Shown: piece by piece, positions 8,324-17,900 of the stretch
Layout: each line of letters begins with the position of its first letter
How positions within the stretch are numbered: position 1 is the stretch's first letter
NCBI GenBank assembly: GCA_005503085.1
Contig: SCOI01000003.1
Coordinates: 248,001 to 312,000 of the forward strand
Direction of reading: 5' to 3'
Source: Burkholderiales bacterium C2
Lineage (GTDB): Bacteria; Pseudomonadota; Gammaproteobacteria; Burkholderiales; Burkholderiaceae_C
Length of the DNA stretch: 64,000 nt
The notes under the pieces: generated by a model
The model's input: only the letters and a program-made list of their open reading frames with translations
The model's database searches: none
Told to the model about the DNA's origin: nothing
Translations under genes and position numbers: made by a program

Positions 8324-9544
8324 TTAGACGATTTGGCCGAGCTTGAAGATGGGCAGATACATCGCGACGACGATGCCGCCGATGATGGTGCCGAGGATCA
8401 CGATGATGAAGGGCTCCATCAGGCTGGACAGGGCCTTGACGGCCTCGTCGACCTCGTCCTCGTAGAACTCGGCCGACTTGGCCAGCATATGGTCCAGCGA
8501 GCCGGACTCTTCGCCGATCGATGCCATCTGCAACACCATGGTCGGGAAGATGCCGGTGGCCTGCATCGAGGTGGTTAGGGCCGCGCCGGTGGAGACATCG
8601 CGCTGGATCTTCTCGGTGGCCTCGGCGAACACTGCATTGCCGGAGGCGCCGCCGACCGAGTCGAGCGCCTCGACCAGGGGCACGCCGGCCGCAAACATTG
8701 TCGACAAGGTGCGGGTCCAGCGCGCCACCGCCGACTTGTAAAGCAGATCGCCGAACACCGGGATCTTCAGCAGCAGACGGTCCATGGTGTGCTGCATCTT
8801 CACCGAGCGCTTCCAGGACTGCAGGAAGAAATAGATGCCGCCGCCCAGGCCACCAAAAATCGCCCACCAATAGCCGACAAAGAACTCCGACAGCGCGATC
8901 ACCATCAGGGTCGGTGCTGGCAGGTCGGCGCCGAAGGAGGTGAACACCTCTTTGAAGGCCGGCACGACGAAGATCATGATGACGGCCACGACGACGAAGG
9001 CCACGGTCAGCACCGCGATCGGATAAGTCAGGGCCGACTTGATCTTGTTCTTCAGCGCAACGGTTTTTTCCTGGTAGATCGCCAGCCGGTCCAGCAAGGC
9101 TTCCAAAATACCGCCCGATTCACCGGCCTCGACCAGATTGCAGTACAGCGCGTCGAAGTACATCGGGTGCTTGCGGAAGGCCGAGGACAGGCTGGTGCCG
9201 GTCTCGACATCCTGGCGGATGTCGTTGAGCAAGCGGGTCAGCCGTGGGTTGGTGCTGCCGCGCGCGACGATATCGAAAGATTGCAGCAGCGGCACACCGG
9301 CCCGCATCATCGTGGCCAGTTGCCGGGTGAAGACGGCGAGGTCTTTTTGCTTGATGGACTTGCCACCACTGGCCCGGCGCTTCTTGACCTTGCTGACCAG
9401 GATGCCCTGGCGGCGCAGAGTCGCGCTGACCATGGCTTCGCCGCCGGCGCGCAGTTCACCGCGCACGGTCTTGCCGTTGCGGTCCTTGCCCTCCCATTCG
9501 AAGACAAAGTCCTTCACGCTTTTGGCTATTGCGCTGGTCGCCAT
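8324..9544 (-). CDS. pilC: type IV pilus inner-membrane platform protein PilC
   Basis: 406 residues, the usual GspF/PilC length. Two homologous T2SSF domains are visible (about residues 70-200 and 270-400), each with a helical bundle followed by hydrophobic segments. The N-terminal part FEWEGKDRNGKTVRGEL is typical of PilC. It anchors the pilus motors PilB and PilT in the inner membrane. Located directly between pilB and pilD in the order pilB-pilC-pilD. Confidence 0.96.
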   Translation of the reverse strand: MATSAIAKSVKDFVFEWEGKDRNGKTVRGELRAGGEAMVSATLRRQGILVSKVKKRRASGGKSIKQKDLAVFTRQLATMMRAGVPLLQSFDIVARGSTNPRLTRLLNDIRQDVETGTSLSSAFRKHPMYFDALYCNLVEAGESGGILEALLDRLAIYQEKTVALKNKIKSALTYPIAVLTVAFVVVAVIMIFVVPAFKEVFTSFGADLPAPTLMVIALSEFFVGYWWAIFGGLGGGIYFFLQSWKRSVKMQHTMDRLLLKIPVFGDLLYKSAVARWTRTLSTMFAAGVPLVEALDSVGGASGNAVFAEATEKIQRDVSTGAALTTSMQATGIFPTMVLQMASIGEESGSLDHMLAKSAEFYEDEVDEAVKALSSLMEPFIIVILGTIIGGIVVAMYLPIFKLGQIV

Positions 9545-9592
9545 GGTTTCTCCTCGTGCTGTTCGGCCGGCCGCTTTGCGAGCGGACGGCGT

Positions 9593-11317
9593 TTATTCAT
9601 TGGTGGCGGCTAACACCTCTTCCAAGGTGGTGACACCGACGCGGACTTTCACCAGTCCCGATTGGCGCAAATCCCGCACGCCTTCCGCCTGGGCCTGGAC
9701 GGCGATGTCCATCGACGTTCCCTCGGACAGGATGATGCGTTGAATCGCCTCGGTGATGGGCATCACTTGGTAAAGGCCGACTCGGCCCCGATACCCGTTG
9801 TTGCAACTGGAGCAGCCGACGGCGCGATAGGGCTTCCAGCTGCCGTCCAAGTCTTCCTCAACGAAACCTCCGCGTAGCAGGGCTTCACGCGGGTACTCGG
9901 CCGGGGCCTTGCAGTGCTCGCACAGCCGCCGCACCAGACGCTGTGCGGTGATCAGCAGCACGCTGGAGGCGATATTGAAAGGCGCCACGCCCATATTCAG
10001 CAGCCGGGTCAGCGTGGTCGGCGCGTCATTGGTGTGCAAGGTCGACATCACCATATGGCCGGTCTGCGCGGCCTTGATCGCGATATCGGCCGTCTCCAGG
10101 TCGCGGATCTCCCCGACCATGATGATGTCGGGATCCTGGCGCAAAAAGGACTTCAAGGCAGCAGCAAAAGTCAGGCCGGCCTTGTCGTTGACATTGACCT
10201 GGTTGATGCCGGGCAGGTTGATTTCGGCCGGATCTTCCACCGTCGAGATGTTGACGCCCGGCTGATTCAGAATGTTCAGGCAGGTGTAGAGCGAGACGGT
10301 CTTGCCCGAGCCGGTCGGGCCGGTGACCAGCACCATGCCATAGGGGCGCTGGATGCAGGCCATCAGCCGGTCCTTCTCGATCTTCTCGTAGCCCAGGGCC
10401 TCGATGCCCAGCTTGGCCGAAGACGAGTCGAGAATCCGGATCACGATTTTCTCGCCGAACAGGGTCGGGAGGGTGCTGATGCGGAAGTCGATCGACTTGG
10501 CGCCGAACTTGAGCTTCATCCGGCCGTCCTGCGGCACCCGGCGTTCCGCAATGTCGAGTCGAGAAATCACTTTGATGCGAGAGGACAGCTTGTCCTTGAT
10601 CGCGATCGGCGGCTGGGTGATCTCTCGCAGCTCACCGTCGACCCGAAAGCGCACCCGGTAGTGGTATTCATAGGGCTCGAAGTGCAGGTCCGAGGCCCGC
10701 ATATTGATCGCGTCGACCAGCATCTTCTGCAGAAAACGCACGACAGGCGCGTCTTCCACATCGGCGATGTCGGCGGCCGATTCCTGCGCTGCGCTGCTGT
10801 CTTCCTCGGCGATATCAAAATCGAAGTCGCCGCCGGCAATGGCGTCCAGCGTCTCGGCCGCCGTGGCTGCCGAGCCCTGCAGCATCTTGGTGAGCTTGTC
10901 GTACTCGACGATCACCCACTCGGGCGCCAGCTGGGTGGCGAACTTGATCCTCTCGACCACTTCCTGATCGGTCGGGTCGGCGCCGCCGATGAAGAGCCGG
11001 TTGCCGCGCCGCCCCAGCACCACGACCTGGTATTGCTGCGCCAGCTTGTTGTCGATCACATTGCTGGGCATGCGCTGAGGATCCATCGCATTGAGATCCA
11101 GCACCGGCAGGGCCAGGGCGAGCGACAGCGTATGGGCCAGATCCGTCGGCGAGACGGCATTGGCCGCCATCACCGACGAGACAAAGCTGATCTTCTTCTC
11201 GCGCGCCTGGCGCGCCAGGTCTTCGGCAGTCTTGACGGGCAGCTTGCCGGCGTGCACGAGCACGCGCGCGACGCCGGACAGCGCGGAATGAGGCGGCTCG
11301 ATCAGAGTGGTGTCCAC
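9593..11317 (-). CDS. pilB: type IV pilus extension ATPase PilB
   Basis: 574 residues. An N-terminal MshEN-like domain (about 1-160) is followed by the motor domain. Walker A GPTGSGKT is at residues 333-340, with Asp boxes and a DPDIIMVGEIRDLETA Walker B/Asp segment. A tetracysteine zinc site (CEHC ... CSSC) lies near the C-terminus. It drives pilus polymerisation together with PilC. First gene of pilB-pilC-pilD-coaE-zapD-yacG. Its upstream region runs into the genomic island 300 bp away, so island insertion may have replaced distal promoter sequence. Confidence 0.97.
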   Translation of the reverse strand: MDTTLIEPPHSALSGVARVLVHAGKLPVKTAEDLARQAREKKISFVSSVMAANAVSPTDLAHTLSLALALPVLDLNAMDPQRMPSNVIDNKLAQQYQVVVLGRRGNRLFIGGADPTDQEVVERIKFATQLAPEWVIVEYDKLTKMLQGSAATAAETLDAIAGGDFDFDIAEEDSSAAQESAADIADVEDAPVVRFLQKMLVDAINMRASDLHFEPYEYHYRVRFRVDGELREITQPPIAIKDKLSSRIKVISRLDIAERRVPQDGRMKLKFGAKSIDFRISTLPTLFGEKIVIRILDSSSAKLGIEALGYEKIEKDRLMACIQRPYGMVLVTGPTGSGKTVSLYTCLNILNQPGVNISTVEDPAEINLPGINQVNVNDKAGLTFAAALKSFLRQDPDIIMVGEIRDLETADIAIKAAQTGHMVMSTLHTNDAPTTLTRLLNMGVAPFNIASSVLLITAQRLVRRLCEHCKAPAEYPREALLRGGFVEEDLDGSWKPYRAVGCSSCNNGYRGRVGLYQVMPITEAIQRIILSEGTSMDIAVQAQAEGVRDLRQSGLVKVRVGVTTLEEVLAATNE

Positions 11318-11616
11318 GGGCTTTGGTAGTGACGGGCAGCAGGGCGGGTCGAAAGATCCGCCATCTCAGCAGCTCATCTTCTCGCAAGGATTTCACACTG
11401 TAAACCGAGTGAAAGCCTGGAAAAGCCTGTCAGTCGTGTGCAAGCTCACGCTTCGGGGAGCGAGGCAGGCAATCTGATGCGTGCAAGCATCACCGCAGGC
11501 GCACCGTGACATGGCGCTGCTTGCGGCAATTGACTCTGTAGGAGATTTGATTTGGAAGGGGCCATCATGGCCCTCAACATCTTGGCGCGCTGGCGATGCG
11601 CGCAGCGGCGAAAAAA
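11318..11616. other. pilB upstream region up to the island boundary
   Basis: 299 bp without a gene. It should hold the pilB promoter on the minus strand, but I could not assign -10/-35 or sigma-54 boxes with confidence. A short inverted repeat, GGGGCCAT / ATGGCCCT, lies around 11558-11575 close to the island junction; it has no U-tract and its role is unclear. Confidence 0.4.
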
Positions 11617-11664
11617 CTGGTCGGGGTGAGAGGATTCGAACCTCCGGCCTCTACGTCCCGAACG
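11617..11664. repeat. left attachment-site copy (tRNA-Pro 3' fragment)
   Basis: 48 bases identical to 39431-39478, covering the tRNA-Pro 3' end from the CCA through the T arm, variable loop and the 3' side of the anticodon arm. The match breaks at both sides. There is no 5' half, so this is not a functional tRNA but the product of integrase-mediated duplication (attL). The intact tRNA is kept at the opposite end. Confidence 0.92.
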
Positions 11665-11702
11665 GGTTGCCTGCCAAAAATGGGGCTTTTACGTGTTCCT
11701 CG

Positions 11703-12003
11703 GTAAGTATAGCGCCTAAGTGAATCAATGACTTAGCGTTGTTGGCCTGCAGTCTTCGCGCGGTTTCGCGCGCCTTCACGAAGGTGCCGTAGCCACTGTT
11801 TACCCACTGGATTTGCACCGACGCTGAGCTGTTGACGGGTCGCGGATCGCTGCGCTGAAGGACGGGTTGAGGCCAGCAGTCGCAGCCGCTGCGGCGGCCA
11901 TCGCGAACGACAACCAGGCACGTCGCCTGACGCGCATGTCGCGCTTGTGTGGTCGCCGGCTCCGTGGGGCGCGGCCGCAGGATCGCCCTGGTCGGCGAGG
12001 TGC
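11703..12003. repeat. degenerate ~300-bp direct repeat, copy A
   Basis: This stretch is clearly homologous, in the same orientation, to 13603-13907. Exact shared blocks include a 28-bp block beginning TCGCGGATCGCTGCG, a 32-bp block starting CTCCGTGGGGCGCGG (11960-11991 here), CCTTCACGAAGGTGCC and CTGTTTACCCACTG. No protein-coding character is convincing in it. The two copies bracket the two-gene cassette at 12041-13545. Confidence 0.8.
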
Positions 12004-12040
12004 TAACTGCCACTACAGACATGCACACAGCGCTCCCCGT

Positions 12041-12418
12041 TCAGGGCTGTCCGTAAGTCCAGCCGCGCGCCCTGGCGCGCTCTGCCAAGGCCTGTGCCTT
12101 GGCCTTTACCTTGCTGGCCGAGCCAAGCGCCGTGTAGTCGATGACAGCGTGCGCGGGAAAGGGCTCGGGGTCCGGGCGCCAGCTCAGACCGACGCCACCG
12201 ACCTCGTCCTCGCTTACCGACACGGTGCCGACCGCCTTGAATCCCATGGTCGTCGTGTAGTGGTGAAAGCTGGCTTCCGGCGTCATCAGGGCACCGTCGT
12301 ACACCGAAAGCAGGCCCGAATCCTTAGGCGTTGGATTGAAGGCTTGGCTGCTTACCCGGCCTTCTTGCACCCACGACGGGTTCACTTGTCGGTGCAAAAG
12401 GTGCTGTTCGTTCGTCAT
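12041..12418 (-). CDS. conserved-looking hypothetical protein, second gene of cassette
   Basis: 125 residues, soluble, no signal peptide or membrane segment. The start overlaps the stop of the 376-residue gene by four bases (ATGA, 12415-12418), so the two are translationally coupled. It begins MTNEQHLLHRQVNPSW and has a central ASFHHYTTTMGFKAVGTVSV segment and a basic, helical C-terminus (SKVKAKAQALAERARARG). I do not recognise a catalytic motif or an assigned family. The pairing and island location suggest a dedicated partner protein, but no function can be assigned. Confidence 0.75.
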   Translation of the reverse strand: MTNEQHLLHRQVNPSWVQEGRVSSQAFNPTPKDSGLLSVYDGALMTPEASFHHYTTTMGFKAVGTVSVSEDEVGGVGLSWRPDPEPFPAHAVIDYTALGSASKVKAKAQALAERARARGWTYGQP

Positions 12419-13545
12419 GCTGTGCCGTTTTGCGCTTCGCTGTATCGCCGAACTAGGCTAACCAGAGCCTCCCATTGGTCCGCCGCCTCGAGATGCAAGG
12501 TGGCCTCTTCGACGACCTCCCCATCGGACGTGCGTGACACCAGCACTTCGGCCACGTTGGTGTTCAAGTCAAGTTCAGCGGTCAACGATGCCTCAGCTGT
12601 GCTCCACTCGAACTGCACGCCGCCTTCCGGGGTGGGGTAGGCGTAGGGCAGCGCAACCTCGTCAGGCCATGCCTCCGCCCAAGCCTTAGACAGCCAGACA
12701 AGGCCCGACGGCACCGGACGCAAGCTTTGCCCGTCCATCCAGCCATCGCGGAGCAGCGCAAGGCTCTCCAGCCGTGCAGGAACGTCGAGGGGGTCCAGCG
12801 GCTCAATGCGCGTCACCTGCTCGATGCGCTTCCGATTGTCAGACTGGTCTCGGACCATGGCGCCTTCGACCATCACCAAGGACTCGCCGTAGGCACCGAG
12901 AGCGCTATGCGCCGCGTCCCGCAGTTCGTCACTGAAATGGCCAATCACCTTCTCACCGCCGATGAGCTTGAGCGTAAAGGTCTTGTTCTCCAGGTTCAGT
13001 TCAGACATGGACCCGCGAACAGATTCTTCTGTTCTATACACTGCGGCGGACGTCAGTACGAGGGTCTTGCGCACCCGGTTGTCGTAGACGACGACATCGT
13101 TTGCAGCGGTCGCCCGCGTGAACTCGACCCGTTCGTCTTCCCGCAGGAAGCGGCCGAACTGGTCAAAGTAGGCCAGTAGCGGCTTCGGCAGCAGGTCATC
13201 GACGGACTGGCCTTTTGAGGCTGCGTCGATGGTGTCCAGGACGCGGTCTCTGGCCTTGTCGAACCACTCGGAGAATGCATCATGGACCAAGCTGCCCTGA
13301 GGTAGCGGTCGCTCCAGTACCGGAACAGCACTGCCGGACTCCACCTGCGTCAGGTGGAGGGCGAAATTCTGCGTGAACCCCCTGGGCGTCCGCTTGCGGC
13401 GGGGAAACTGCTCCAGATACAGCCACCGCGCGACTTCCGCAATAAGACCCTCGAACGCCGCCCAGTCCTTCAGGACCTCCACGGGTATCGAGTGTGCGTC
13501 GAATCGTTTGCCGACCAGGCGAGGTTTCAGGAATTCGGTGTTCAC
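12415..13545 (-). CDS. hypothetical protein, first gene of cassette
   Basis: 376 residues, soluble, acidic, no clear catalytic signature. The first ~110 residues are helical (FEGLIAEVARWLYLEQFPRR). A middle part, about 150-240, has strand-rich repeats including TFTLKLIGGEKVIGHF. The last ~100 residues contain VQFEWSTAEASLTAELDLN and a helical end. Coupled by ATGA to the 125-residue gene. The pair is enclosed by 300-bp direct repeats at the left end of the island, as an inserted cassette would be. I do not recognise it; a defence or regulatory role is only a guess from position. Confidence 0.75.
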   Translation of the reverse strand: MNTEFLKPRLVGKRFDAHSIPVEVLKDWAAFEGLIAEVARWLYLEQFPRRKRTPRGFTQNFALHLTQVESGSAVPVLERPLPQGSLVHDAFSEWFDKARDRVLDTIDAASKGQSVDDLLPKPLLAYFDQFGRFLREDERVEFTRATAANDVVVYDNRVRKTLVLTSAAVYRTEESVRGSMSELNLENKTFTLKLIGGEKVIGHFSDELRDAAHSALGAYGESLVMVEGAMVRDQSDNRKRIEQVTRIEPLDPLDVPARLESLALLRDGWMDGQSLRPVPSGLVWLSKAWAEAWPDEVALPYAYPTPEGGVQFEWSTAEASLTAELDLNTNVAEVLVSRTSDGEVVEEATLHLEAADQWEALVSLVRRYSEAQNGTA

Positions 13546-13602
13546 AGGCGCATCAGCCAGAAGACTCCACCAACATGCACGGGTCGTGCGGATTTGGGTG
13601 CT

Positions 13603-13907
13603 TCCGTAACAGTATAGTGTTTAGGCAAATCAATGACTTGGCGCTCTTGGCCTGCCGTCGTCACCCGGATTCGCGTGCCTTCACGAAGGTGCCATGGCGA
13701 CTGTTTACCCACTGAATTCACGCCGACGTTGCGCTCTCGGCGGATCGCGGATCGCTGCGCTGAAGGACGGGTCGAGGCCAGCCGTCCATGCGTCGGTCAA
13801 CTCGAGCGGCAGCCAGGCACGTCGCCAGGAGTGCATGTCGCTCCACTCTGGGCGCCAGCTCCGTGGGGCGCGGCCGCAGGATCGCCCTGGACGGCAAGGC
13901 GCGAGAT
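13603..13907. repeat. degenerate ~300-bp direct repeat, copy B
   Basis: Homologue of 11703-12003 in direct orientation; the 32-bp exact block is at 13859-13890. Unlike copy A it is not preceded by a tRNA-Pro fragment. It could be the left end of the older island, with the cassette added later, or a duplication. It contains the second copy of the TGTTTACCCACT motif (13702-13713). Confidence 0.8.
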
Positions 13908-14027
13908 GGCAAGCTCGAATAAAAGCACTGAACGGGCCGAGATTGCGCAACTTCTGCGGACCTTGCCGAAATCATGATGCTCGAAGCGAGCCTATACGGT
14001 GGATCAGCAACCTGTTGTCAAACCCAG

Positions 14028-14351
14028 ATGGACCACCACGCTCCTTTCATCCCGCTCGCCAAAGAGGATGTCGCCAACCTCTTCGGCGTGACCACCCGCA
14101 CCATCGAAAACTGGATTGAGGACGAAGGCATGCCGGCGCCGGCGTGCATCGGCAACAGGGTCTTCTGGCATCCCGATGTGTTTTACGCTTGGCTCGACCG
14201 GCGCCTGCGCATCCCGAAGGCTGACACGCGCAGTGCGCCCCCTGTCGACATCAAGCCCAAGCAGCGACCCGCAGCTGGTGCAGCACACGGCCAGTTGCGT
14301 CTCCAGAACGCCAAACGACTTGCGGCAATCGAGGCGGGGACTGGGTCTTGA
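14028..14351 (+). CDS. small helix-turn-helix protein, AlpA/excisionase-like
   Basis: 107 residues from ATG 14028; the frame is open 18 codons further upstream, but the protein-like part begins here. FIPLAKEDVANLFGVTTRTIENWIEDE is a helix-turn-helix of the MerR/AlpA type, followed by the wing-like NRVFWHPDVFYAWLDRRL. Such proteins act as excisionases or regulators in islands. The tail (about 65-107) is basic and low in complexity. It lies on the same strand as the defence operon and 328 bp before the next HTH gene. Confidence 0.68.
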   Translation: MDHHAPFIPLAKEDVANLFGVTTRTIENWIEDEGMPAPACIGNRVFWHPDVFYAWLDRRLRIPKADTRSAPPVDIKPKQRPAAGAAHGQLRLQNAKRLAAIEAGTGS

Positions 14352-14679
14352 GCGCACGCAGGGCTGCGCCAGCTCTGCGTTGCCTGTTTTTGCAGCACGC
14401 GGCCTCGGCCGCGTCCTTGGCTGAGCGCGCTCACCGGCGCGCCGATCTTGGCGCAGGCAACCGGCCCTGAAGGAACCTCGACGGCTGCCGCTGGATGGAT
14501 GGCCAGGCCCCAAACGCCTGGAAGGCGCGCGACGAGTCGCGCGGTTTGGGTCCCTGGCGGCGGCATCTTCGGCCGTCCCAAACCAAGAGGCTGAAACCAG
14601 CCTCTGCGGGTTGTGCGGGTTTGGCCTGCCTTGTACTCCTTTACACTGGCTTCTCCCCCCTTGCTCCCGTCTTTTTGCC
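14352..14679. other. intergenic leader before the second HTH gene, with perfect hairpin at 14586-14605
   Basis: 328 bp with no convincing gene. It contains an 8-bp perfect stem (AGAGGCTG, 14586-14593; loop AAAC; CAGCCTCT, 14598-14605) about 75 bp before the HTH start, without a following U-tract. The stretch also holds other GC-rich inverted segments. It most likely carries the promoter of the defence operon, but I could not assign the boxes. Confidence 0.45.
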
Positions 14680-14892
14680 ATGAACACCGCGACCGACAGC
14701 GTCATGACCGTGAAGGAAGTCGCCGACTACCTGCGCGTGAACCAGCGCACCGTCTACCGGCTGGCCGTAGACCGCAAGTTGCCTGGATTCAAGGTGGGAA
14801 CGACCTGGCGCTTCAAGCGGGCGGACATTGACCGTTGGATCGACGCTCAGGCGGCCTCTAGCCTGCCTGAGCAGGGTTCAGGGATCAGCTAG
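14680..14892 (+). CDS. excisionase-family helix-turn-helix DNA-binding protein
   Basis: 70 residues. MTVKEVADYLRVNQRTVYRL and KVGTTWRFKRADIDRWI form the classic excisionase-family (HTH_17) winged helix: recognition helix then Arg-Phe wing. ATG 14680 fits the family start; the upstream open codons are not protein-like. It lies 26 bp before the helicase gene with the same orientation, so it probably belongs to the defence operon and may regulate it. It could instead act in island excision. Confidence 0.82.
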   Translation: MNTATDSVMTVKEVADYLRVNQRTVYRLAVDRKLPGFKVGTTWRFKRADIDRWIDAQAASSLPEQGSGIS

Positions 14893-14918
14893 GGGGCTGA
14901 CAACAGGAGGGAGAGTTC

Positions 14919-17900
14919 ATGAAGCTGGTGCAAAACAGCGGCTCAGACCGCGTGATCGACATGCTGCTGCCGCACTTGGTGTCAGGCAGCAGGCTGGGCT
15001 GTGTCACGCCCTCGTTTTCGCTGCATGCCTTCGCAGAGCTTCGCGAAGCCTTGAATGGGCTGGGGCAGGTGCAACTCGTCCTGCCTGCCGACAACGACCA
15101 GTTGGAGCTGCTTGGCGGGGATGGTGACCGTGCGCAGCGGAATCGCCTGCAAGCTCGATGGCTGGCGAACCAGTGCGCCCAATGGCTGATGCAGAAGGCA
15201 GAGGTGCGCCGCGCGCACGGTCGAGTGCCACAAGGCGCTGCGGTGCTTACGGGCGCCAGCGATGAACCTGCTCAAGTGGTTTTGGGGTCGTTCGCTCTCA
15301 GCTCTGAAGGACTGGGCCTGGCTCCAGGCAACCCCCTGAACCTGATCCAGGCCTCGGAGTCGCCAGATGAGGCTCGAACGCTGGCGCGTTGGTTCGACCA
15401 GCAATGGAACGCGCTGCGGCACCAGCCTGATGGTGCGCAGAGCCTTGTCGACGCCCTCAAGGGCATGGCAGCACATCGTGCGCCCTTCGAGGTGTACGCG
15501 CTGATCCTGCACCACCTGCTCGGCAGTCGCGACGAGGCGCTGGACGAGGACCGCATCGTCAAGGCGGCCACCGGCATCCGAAACACCGTCATCTGGAAGA
15601 AGCTCTTCAAGTTCCAGCGCGACGGCGTCGTGGGTGCAATCGACAAGTTGGCCCGTTTCGGTGGTTGCATCATTGCTGACAGCGTGGGCTTGGGTAAGAC
15701 CTTTGAGGCGCTAGCCATCATCAAGTACCACGAGCTGCGGAACGACCGGGTTCTGGTGCTGGCGCCCAAACGCCTGCGGGACAACTGGACGCTCTACAAG
15801 GCCAACGACCGCCGCAACATCCTGGCCGCCGACCGACTCAACTACGACGTCCTGAACCACACGGACCTATCGCGGGACGGAGGACAGTCCGGCGACATCG
15901 ACCTGGCTCACGTGAATTGGGGCAACTACGACCTGGTTGTCATCGACGAGTCGCACAATTTCCGCAACAAGAAGTCCCCCAAGCAAGGTTCGGAAACCCG
16001 CTACCACCGGCTGATGCGCAAGATCATCCGCGAGGGTGTCAAGACGCGGGTGCTGATGCTCTCGGCCACGCCGGTCAACAACCGTCTGTCCGACCTGCGC
16101 AACCAGATCGCCTTCGCCACAGAGGGTGACGACGCCGCCCTGCAAGACCACGGCATTGCCAGCATCGAGCAGACCACCCGCAAGGCCCAGATTCAGTTCA
16201 ACCGCTGGTTGGAATTGCCCGAGGAAGAGCGTGTTCCCGGCCGCCTGGTCGAGATGCTGGGCTTCGACTACTTCACCCTGCTGGACCATCTGACCATTGC
16301 GCGGTCTCGCCGGCACATCGAACGCTACTACGGCACTGAGGAGACGGGTCGCTTCCCGGAGCGTCGCGCGCCCATCAACATCAAGGCTGACGTCGACACC
16401 GCAGGTCAGTTCCGGGCCATTCGCGACATCAACCTCGAGATTCGACGACTCAACCTGGCCTCCTATGCGCCGATGCGCTATGTCCTGCCCCACAAGGCGC
16501 AGGCCTATGACGCCAAGTACAGCACCGAAATCCGCGGCGGCGAGAGCATCTTCCGGCAGGCTGACCGTGAAGAGAGCCTGATCCACCTGCTGCGCGTCAA
16601 CGTGCTGAAGCGCATGGAGAGCGCGGTTTCCTCCTTTGCACTGACCATCCAGCGCCAGCTCAAGGACGTGGAAACCACGCTGGCCCGTATCGACGGGCAT
16701 GCGGCAGATGCCGACGAGATTGAAGAGTTGGACATCGCCGATGTCGACATCGACGACCCGGCCTTCGAGCAATTGCTGGTCGGCCGCAAGGTCAAGGTGC
16801 TGCTCAGCGACGTGGACCTGCACCGCTGGAAGCAGGACCTCATCGAGGACCGCAACCGGCTGGACAACCTGCTCCAGGCTGCCCAACAGGTGGACGCGGC
16901 CCGCGACGCCAAGCTGGCCAAGCTGCGCGAAGTGATTGAGCGCAAATGCCGCGAGCCCATCAACGTGGTGGGGGGCAAGGCTAACCGCAAGATCATCGTC
17001 TTCACCGCGTTCTCCGACACGGCGCAGTACCTCTACGCCCAGTTGGCACCGTGGGCCAAGGAGAAGCTGGGGCTTGAGTCCGGACTGATAACCGGCTCTG
17101 CGGGCATTCAGTCCACACTTCCCGGCCTGCGCAAGAGCATGAGCAGCGTGCTATCTGCCTTCGCGCCTCGCGCCAAGGAACGCCCGGCCGAGCTCGCTGA
17201 AGAAGGCGAAATCGACCTGCTGATTGCCACCGATTGCATCAGCGAAGGTCAGAACCTGCAGGACTGCGACTGGCTCGTCAACTACGACATCCACTGGAAC
17301 CCGGTCCGCATCATTCAGCGCTTCGGGCGCGTAGACCGTATTGGCTCGCCGAACCAGAGCGTTCAGCTGGTCAACTTCTGGCCCAACATGGAGCTGGAGG
17401 AGTACATCGGCCTGGAGCAGCGTGTCAGCGGCCGCATGGTCCTGCTGGACGTGTCGGCCACAGGCGAAGAGAACCTGATCGAGCAGCAGTCGGGCAACCC
17501 GATGAACGACCTGGAGTACCGGCGGAAGCAGCTGCTGAAGCTGCAGGACACGGTCATCGACATCGAAGACCTGTCCAGTGGTGTCTCCATCACCGACCTG
17601 ACGCTGACCGACTTCCGCATCGACCTGGCCGAGTTCCTGAAGGAGCACCCCGGCGTGCTGGAAGAGGCACCCCTCGGCACTTATGCCGTCACTTCCACCA
17701 TCGACGCCGACATCCCGCCCGGCATCGTCTTCTGCCTGCGGGCCGAGGGCGCGGCTGCGGCCAAAGGTGCGGCGTCGGACTACCCGCTGGCGCCGATCTA
17801 CCTCGTGCACGTGGGCGACGATGGTGCCGTCCTGCTGCCTTATCCGCAGGCCAAGCGCGTCATGGACCGGCTCAAGCGCGTGGCGCTCGGCCGTGAGCTG

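Noticed and set aside
11558-11575. Terminator near the island boundary
   Set aside because: The stem is short and imperfect and no U-run follows on either strand.
11617-11664. Second tRNA-Pro gene
   Set aside because: Only the 3' 47 bases are present; no D arm or 5' acceptor strand follows, so it is an attachment-site copy.
11651-12028. 125-codon minus-strand frame in the first 300-bp repeat
   Set aside because: Overlaps the noncoding repeat; the second copy of the repeat does not keep the frame.
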